Of a stretch of DNA of 64,000 bases, positions 58,710-64,000 are shown in pieces. The notes beneath the pieces are model-generated. The model searched no databases, had not been told where the DNA came from, and worked only from the letters and a program-made list of their open reading frames with translations. Origin of the DNA: Turritopsis dohrnii. Its lineage: Eukaryota; Cnidaria; Hydrozoa; Anthoathecata; Oceaniidae. Made by a program: the position numbers and the translations under genes. The DNA lies in contig BQMF02000066.1 of the NCBI GenBank assembly GCA_027922465.2, positions 124,001 through 188,000 of the forward strand. The letters are read 5' to 3'. Every line of letters begins with the position of its first letter. Position 1 is the stretch's first letter.

Positions 58710-59980
58710 ACATTTCCTATGAGAACACTAATGACCGATGTTCCGTCTATCTACGTTTGCTATGGCAAACATAGCCAATTTCATCATCTTCGATATATAT
58801 AACTGTAGACTTAAATATATCCTCATAGTGATATTCGTGGAATATGATTTGAAATAGAGAAATACAGGAATGTTGGTGCAGCCTCTAAGAAATAGTCTGA
58901 TAGATAATATATATGTGTTATTTTCGAAAGTTCTCTGACAATGAGAATTGAGACTGGGCATCTTGGTGATTGACAATATTAGGGTGTAATTCTTTTATTA
59001 GTACTGATGGGGAAATCAAACAAAAAAACAATTTGATGTCACGTGTATATTTCGATAAAATCGACTAAACTAAATGTTGCCATGAATAATGCTTATTTTC
59101 TACCATTTTGGAAAGAGGGATTTCATTGGCTGCTCCACCATATCTGACGAAAATCCGTCTAAATCATGACCTTTAGTGAGGTCTGTGAAAAAAACAACAA
59201 CTGAAACTAGTTCATGGACTGTTTGCAGCAGTCATACTTATTCCACCAGATTTTTTTAATTTTTCATTAAGTAATTCTGCGAATATAGAGTTTTCCTCTA
59301 GCTACCAGCCAACAACATAAGGGAAAACCAACGTCTTTTTTTATATTCTATTGGCAAAAGCTAATTTAATTTTTTAATTCACGATTTTATTGCAAACGTA
59401 TAGATTTCATCTTCTTTGGGATAATTTTGTAATCTGCTGGTGATCAACAACTTTATACTTTTTACTTTACATTTTTCTTTTATCTGTACAACGCTCCAAG
59501 TAATTTTAATAACAAACCATGTAAAACGCTATAGTGTGTTTCAAAAACGTTGGCTTCAAAAATTTTCAAAAATTAATTTTTATAGATTTTATATCGATGG
59601 AATCCTTATTTTTTTATCTTTCTCGTAATGTAATTTTTGTAGGAAATGGAAAAGTAGAAGAATAGAAAATCGAAAAATAACTTTGGAAAAACTCATTGAT
59701 TTCTTAACGATCACTTAAGAAGAGCAGCTATAGCGAACCTCATTTTGAAACACTGTTCGTGCAGTTTCTACTGCTATTAACGTGGAAGGTTTAGTTTAGG
59801 CTTATAGTCTGCGAAATTCCCTTTCAGGCTAAGAAATTCTACCATTTTACCAATGCGAGCCTTTTTGAATATAATGGGGTCTGTATAAACGGAATAGCAA
59901 AGTTTAAAGTAAGACTAGTGAGTCTGTGTTTTGCGTAGACAATAACTCCAACAATGTATTCGTGATATATTTCGAACATT
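58710..59980. other. 3' flank of exon 9b, no recognised gene
   Basis: Presumed 3' UTR and intergenic DNA. No canonical AATAAA within 1 kb of the stop; AATAAT occurs near 59086. Confidence 0.4.
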
Positions 59981-59983
59981 TAT

Positions 59984-61414
59984 TAAAGTCTATTTCAAAT
60001 TAGCTGGCAGTGTTTTTTCAAACCTCAATAACTTTTGATAGAATTTGAATTTAGTAGCGATTTTGTGCTCGTTGGAAAGATTATCGGAAGTGGGATATGA
60101 TTTTGATAAAAAAATCGATGAAATATCGAAAATGAAGAAGAAAAACGAAAAAGAAAAAAATCAACTTCTTGTCTATTCATGCTATGGACATGAGTTTCAC
60201 ACACGGGAAACTTTAATCTTAGCTCAACTAAAATGTGAAAAAAAAATTGAAAAATATTCTTGCAATCGGAAGATATGGCTATCAAAAGAGCTTCAGTTGA
60301 CTTTCTTTGACAGAATAGGAAAAATTAGAAATTCATGAAAAATCAGGGGGTAACGTATAAGTACATTTACTTACGTAATTAATCGTGCAACTTGTGTCTA
60401 GAGGGATTTAATGAATGATATAGTTTTATTAATGGTGTCCAACTATTTAGCAGTAAATCTTGTAAGAATAGCAAATACAATTCTTTTATATGATACAAAA
60501 AGAATGTTAGGACAAAAAATTCTTTTTAACACGAAATATTAGAAAGTTACCACAGAGAAAAAAGTACCAAAGCATTACAAGTTATCAATCTCATCTTCAT
60601 CATCAGAAGAATTTTCATCATCTGATTCACCGATTGAAATTATAAAACGGTCATACTGGCTCACCCCTCTTCTCCCTGGCAACGGCATCCTCTACCCAGG
60701 ACTTAATGTTTCTTATGATTTCCTGGGCATCTTCAGAATACGAATTTTTAATTTCAACTTTATTGTTCACATTTTTCTTACGTTTTTTGACTGGAGGACA
60801 AGGCAGAAGGTTTTGCAGAGAAGAAGCTTTTCGTTTACCAACAGATTCCATGGCTAGACAAACTTGCAAAGTAACAAAGAAATCTGTTTCTCATCAGAAA
60901 GCTTTTAAAAGTTGATTTTTTTAAAGAAAACTCTTAAACCTGTTTCTTTGGTTCTACCCTTGGGACTTTTCGTCACATCTTTTATCTGACTTTTTAATTG
61001 CTGTTCAAACGTGAAATTTACGACCAATGCATTAATTTTTTTGCAAACCCCCGTATTTTTCAATTTTTCTGTAAAACATTAAAAGTCAAAAAACTCTTAC
61101 CTTGTTGGTTTCTTTAAGCCATATCTTCCGATTGCAAGAATATTTTTCAATTTTTTTTTCACATTTTAGTTGAGCTAAGATTAAAGTTTCCCGTGTGTGA
61201 AACTCATGTCCATAGCATGAATAGACAAGAAGTTGATTTTTTTCTTTTTCGTTTTTCTTCTTCATTTTCGATATTTCATCGATTTTTTTTATCAAAATCA
61301 TATCCCACTTCCGATAATCTTTCCAACGAGCACAAAATCGCTACTAAATTCAAATTCTATCAAAAGTTATTGAGGTTTGAAAAAACACTGCCAGCTAATT
61401 TGAAATAGACTTTA
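59984..61414. mobile_element. Long-TIR element with about 300-base arms
   Basis: The left arm from 59984 (TAAAGTCTATTTCAAATTAG) to about 60283 and the right arm from about 61118 to 61414 are nearly identical inverses; the few differences seen include one A-run length. TAT flanks both sides (59981-59983 and 61415-61417). The arms themselves contain open frame (KKNEKEKNQLLVYSCYGHEF). Family unknown. Confidence 0.82.
60580..61310 (-). CDS. Possible two-exon gene of the long-TIR element, unknown function
   Basis: Minus strand. The right arm encodes KIDEISKMKKKNEKEKN, then CYGHEFHTRETLILAQLKC and KIWLKETNK before a consensus GTAAGAG donor. Downstream, 60869-60651 encodes MESVGKRKASSLQNLLPCPP, then PVKKRKKNVNN (a nuclear-localisation-like cluster) and IKSWVEDAVAREKRG. 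A further frame, QYDRFIISIGES then an Asp/Glu-rich end, closes at about 60580. The exon joins are uncertain. No family recognised; it could be a small nuclear protein of the element. Confidence 0.35.
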
Positions 61415-61899
61415 TATCACCATCAGACTAAAATCAAAGCATAAAGCAGTTAAAAACAGTTAACAATTTATTTTACATATATCATACACCTGTATTACAT
61501 TATCTACACTGAATAAATGTCATATACAGAAAAAAAATTAAAAAAACATAAAAACAATCAAGCGTTCGTGATCTGTGTTCATCTTTAGTGTTCAACGCTG
61601 GTTGTAATTCTTTTTTACACAAGGCCTCTAATGTCATCAAATGATTTAACGATGTTGTTGTTGATGCAATTATTTTGACATTATCCATTGTCAATTCTAC
61701 GTTACACGCGTGAAAATGAGCTCCCACTGGGCTACTTTTATGTCGATGTTCTCAAATACGGCTAAGTTAATGTCGGCATGCTTGGTCGACATAGCATGCA
61801 CTGCAGCACGGATATGTAATCTTATATACAACTTTGCTTTTAATCGATATATCGCCTTCAGGCTTCAAAAATGGTAACAACGTTTTAACTTTCTTCAAT

Positions 61900-62757
61900 G
61901 TAAAGACTATTTTACAAGGAGCATCTACCTTTTCCAACAAGTTCCTGAACTTGGGAGCAAGTTCAGCGCAGGAAGTGTCCCATTTTGGAATATAACTTTT
62001 CCGAGACCATCTCGGTATAGGATCTTTTGCAATTCTCGAGAGTCTCTTTTAAATTGCGGTAAAACACAAGTTGGTTGTCGCACATATTTCTCGTCGCTGC
62101 TTGGAATCGTTCCCAGGGGTGATTGATGACTGTTGGTCGATGCGTATAGAACGTAAGATCTGATATTGGTGAAAGTGTTCCATTTTGCAGAGTGAAACGG
62201 TTTTGGTTAGTTGGTATAGAAGCTTAAGGTCAATGGTGCTCCACCATTTATGGAGAGTTTCACCGTCAGGACCGTTTCTGGAGTAGCCCCAGGATGTATG
62301 GTGACAATTGAAGTCTACGGCGTATATAGCTGGGTGTTCGTATCGAAGTGAAACTTTGAAAGGAACGTTCGGTGGTTAATAAATGTTGGTAATACTTATC
62401 TATCTCATTGATCGGTATGGTGATCCGTTCAGTCTCATTACCTTCTCTTATGCGACCGATAACAGAAACAGGTAAATCGCTACGAACGAGAGTTGCGATT
62501 CTATGTGATATCGAATCGTCGGTGGCAGTTTCCTGAATGATTTCACATTTTGGTCGTGTAAGACCTTCAACATTGACTTGAAGGATAGCCAGACCTGATG
62601 GTTCGTGTAGCTTCATGTTCTGATGTGTTATCGGAGTGCCTAAGATGTGCGGTTGAAGCGGTTGATCGGGTATTGACATCAGTAGTTTCCCGGTAGTGGA
62701 TATAACATGGTGCTTACAGGGTGGACCACGTGAAGGTTGCCAATATCCACACCACAA
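61900..62757 (-). pseudogene. LINE endonuclease N-terminal remnant (third LINE family)
   Basis: Minus strand. SGLAILQVNVEGLTRPKCEI then IQETATDDSISHRIA matches the L-x-ILQ-N-x-EGL-x-x-K-x-x-I opening of LINE endonucleases followed by LLQETH-like sequence. In the frames downstream, HTSWGYSRNG-type text, DLKLLYQLTK and HPWERF-type text fit later endonuclease and linker parts. The catalytic EN residues cannot be placed with confidence. Multiple frameshifts. The 163-codon open part is 62757-62266. Confidence 0.6.
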
Positions 62758-62759
62758 TT

Positions 62760-64000
62760 TAAGAACACTATAATGCAGCTTTATTTCTTATTTCTTTTCT
62801 CCAAAGTTACCCTAATGTCCATCTCTTACTACCTAATATATACACGAAGTTACAAAATTTTCGAAAACTAGACCAAAATGTTAAACTTTCCAAAATACAG
62901 ACACTTCCAAAATCTTGTTCCTCAATGGTGTCCACTAATTTATACTGTATGGCTTCGACGAAAGATTTCATTTACATTGATTCGTACGACAGTGAGTGCG
63001 CTGAGAGGAGAAAGGAAGATATCACAACACTTTGTGGATGTTGACAAGAACGATATTCCTCTTGACGTTACAGTAAAAATAAATAATCTATACTGATTCG
63101 TGGGATACGGGAAATTTACATTGTAGCTCGTCGGGAGGGGCGGACGAGAAAAAATTATGTAGATAAAAACGAATTCTGATGTAAATGTTATTATTCGTTG
63201 AAGACAGTATTATAATTTGAAAAAAAAAATTCATACTGACTGTATTCATTCACGGGCGGAAAATCAGCACGTTGATTCAAAACAAAACTTGTTCGGTAGA
63301 ATACACACCTTACACGGCGGTTTCCTAGAAATCGAGATTTCTCATTTTGATGAATTTAATTATTTTTGGTGTTAATTCCGTTGAAACCGCCAAATTTTAA
63401 AATTTTGAATTGAGAGGTTGAACCCAGCTTCTTCTCGACTTCTGGGAGAATGTAGCTGTGTCTCCTGGCTAGCCCTGAGTGACGAAGAGATTATTGGAAG
63501 GTATAAGTTATGCATTTTAAAAAAAGGTTGCAAAACATCGATTGCTTCTGTTGTTTTTTCATAATTCTTTTTTTATCGTGGGACAAACGAATAGACAATT
63601 AGTTGAATCACTTCGGTTATTATGACCCAGTTAAGGAACGATTTACGTTTTCAGCATCGTTTTTGATAATTCAATTTTTTTTGCAACAATAAATCAAAGT
63701 TTACTTAATCATTATCACTGAAAAGTTAATTCTATTACCAAATTTGCACAACAAAAATTATTTTCAGCATCGAGTAGCCTTTTTTACATGGATTACTTGA
63801 AAACATTTTTACTGATATAATAGAATACCCATATAAAATTTTGTGTTTCCTATAGAAAAGTAGTGTGTGTGATGAAGCAAGACCTTTTAGTAGTAAGGCT
63901 TTACAAAACCATAATTGTACTACCTAAGAAGATAAACAAATACATATGTTAACACAACATAAGTTCTGGCTGCAAGCGTCCAGAAATAAGTCTGAGTCAA
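62760..64000. other. Window end, no gene recognised
   Basis: AT-rich. The + frame 62878-63096 (72 codons) is open but unrecognised. A small inverted pair GGCGGTTTC (63316) and GAAACCGCC (63383) brackets about 60 bases. Confidence 0.5.

Noticed and set aside
63316..63391. GGCGGTTTC and GAAACCGCC as a mini-MITE
   Set aside because: Only 9 bases of inverse match and no target duplication; too weak to call.

Overview
This window is animal nuclear DNA. It is AT-rich, about 30% GC by eye. Coding exons are short, have GT-AG borders and are separated by very long introns. Transposable elements of invertebrate type fill the space: a CR1-like LINE, a Penelope remnant, a Ty1/copia remnant, pogo, hAT, PIF/Harbinger MITEs, and an ISL2EU-like element with THAP and YqaJ/SWIM genes. 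An invertebrate such as a cnidarian or mollusc fits best; the species cannot be told from the sequence. Nothing looks bacterial or viral.

The main host gene I can assemble lies on the + strand from about 12.9 kb to 58.7 kb. It encodes a ZAP/PARP12-type protein: one CCCH zinc finger, two WWE domains and a PARP catalytic domain with its conserved His and Tyr. Eight exons plus a choice of two last exons join with consistent phases. Exons 4-9 are recognisable by homology. Exons 1-3 are proposed from splice sites, phases and a TATA box only. Both last exons complete the PARP domain and then encode a Ser/Thr/Asn-rich repeat tail. Exon 9b carries five 81-residue repeats and ends in a lysine-flanked CIIS CaaX box (950 aa). 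Exon 9a is cut short by a MITE-like insertion that supplies both its stop codon and an AATAAA signal (638 aa, no CaaX). This resembles the farnesylated long and non-farnesylated short isoforms of vertebrate ZAP.

Layout: 0-12 kb holds degraded elements and domain fragments (Penelope GIY-YIG, HIRAN-like, pogo, ParB-like, a retroelement C-terminus and a Mab-21/cGAS-like fragment inside inverted repeats). 13-22 kb (intron 3) holds two inverted copies of one DNA transposon around a third, plus a copia remnant. 23-38 kb (intron 5) holds the 5.6-kb THAP/YqaJ transposon, a nearly intact two-ORF LINE and a Harbinger-type MITE. 39-48 kb (intron 6) holds a MADF-bearing element and a hAT derivative with a ladder of GC hairpins. 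49-54 kb (intron 7) holds a LINE remnant and a deleted second copy of the THAP/YqaJ element with another MITE nested in it. 59-64 kb holds a recent long-TIR element and a LINE endonuclease remnant.
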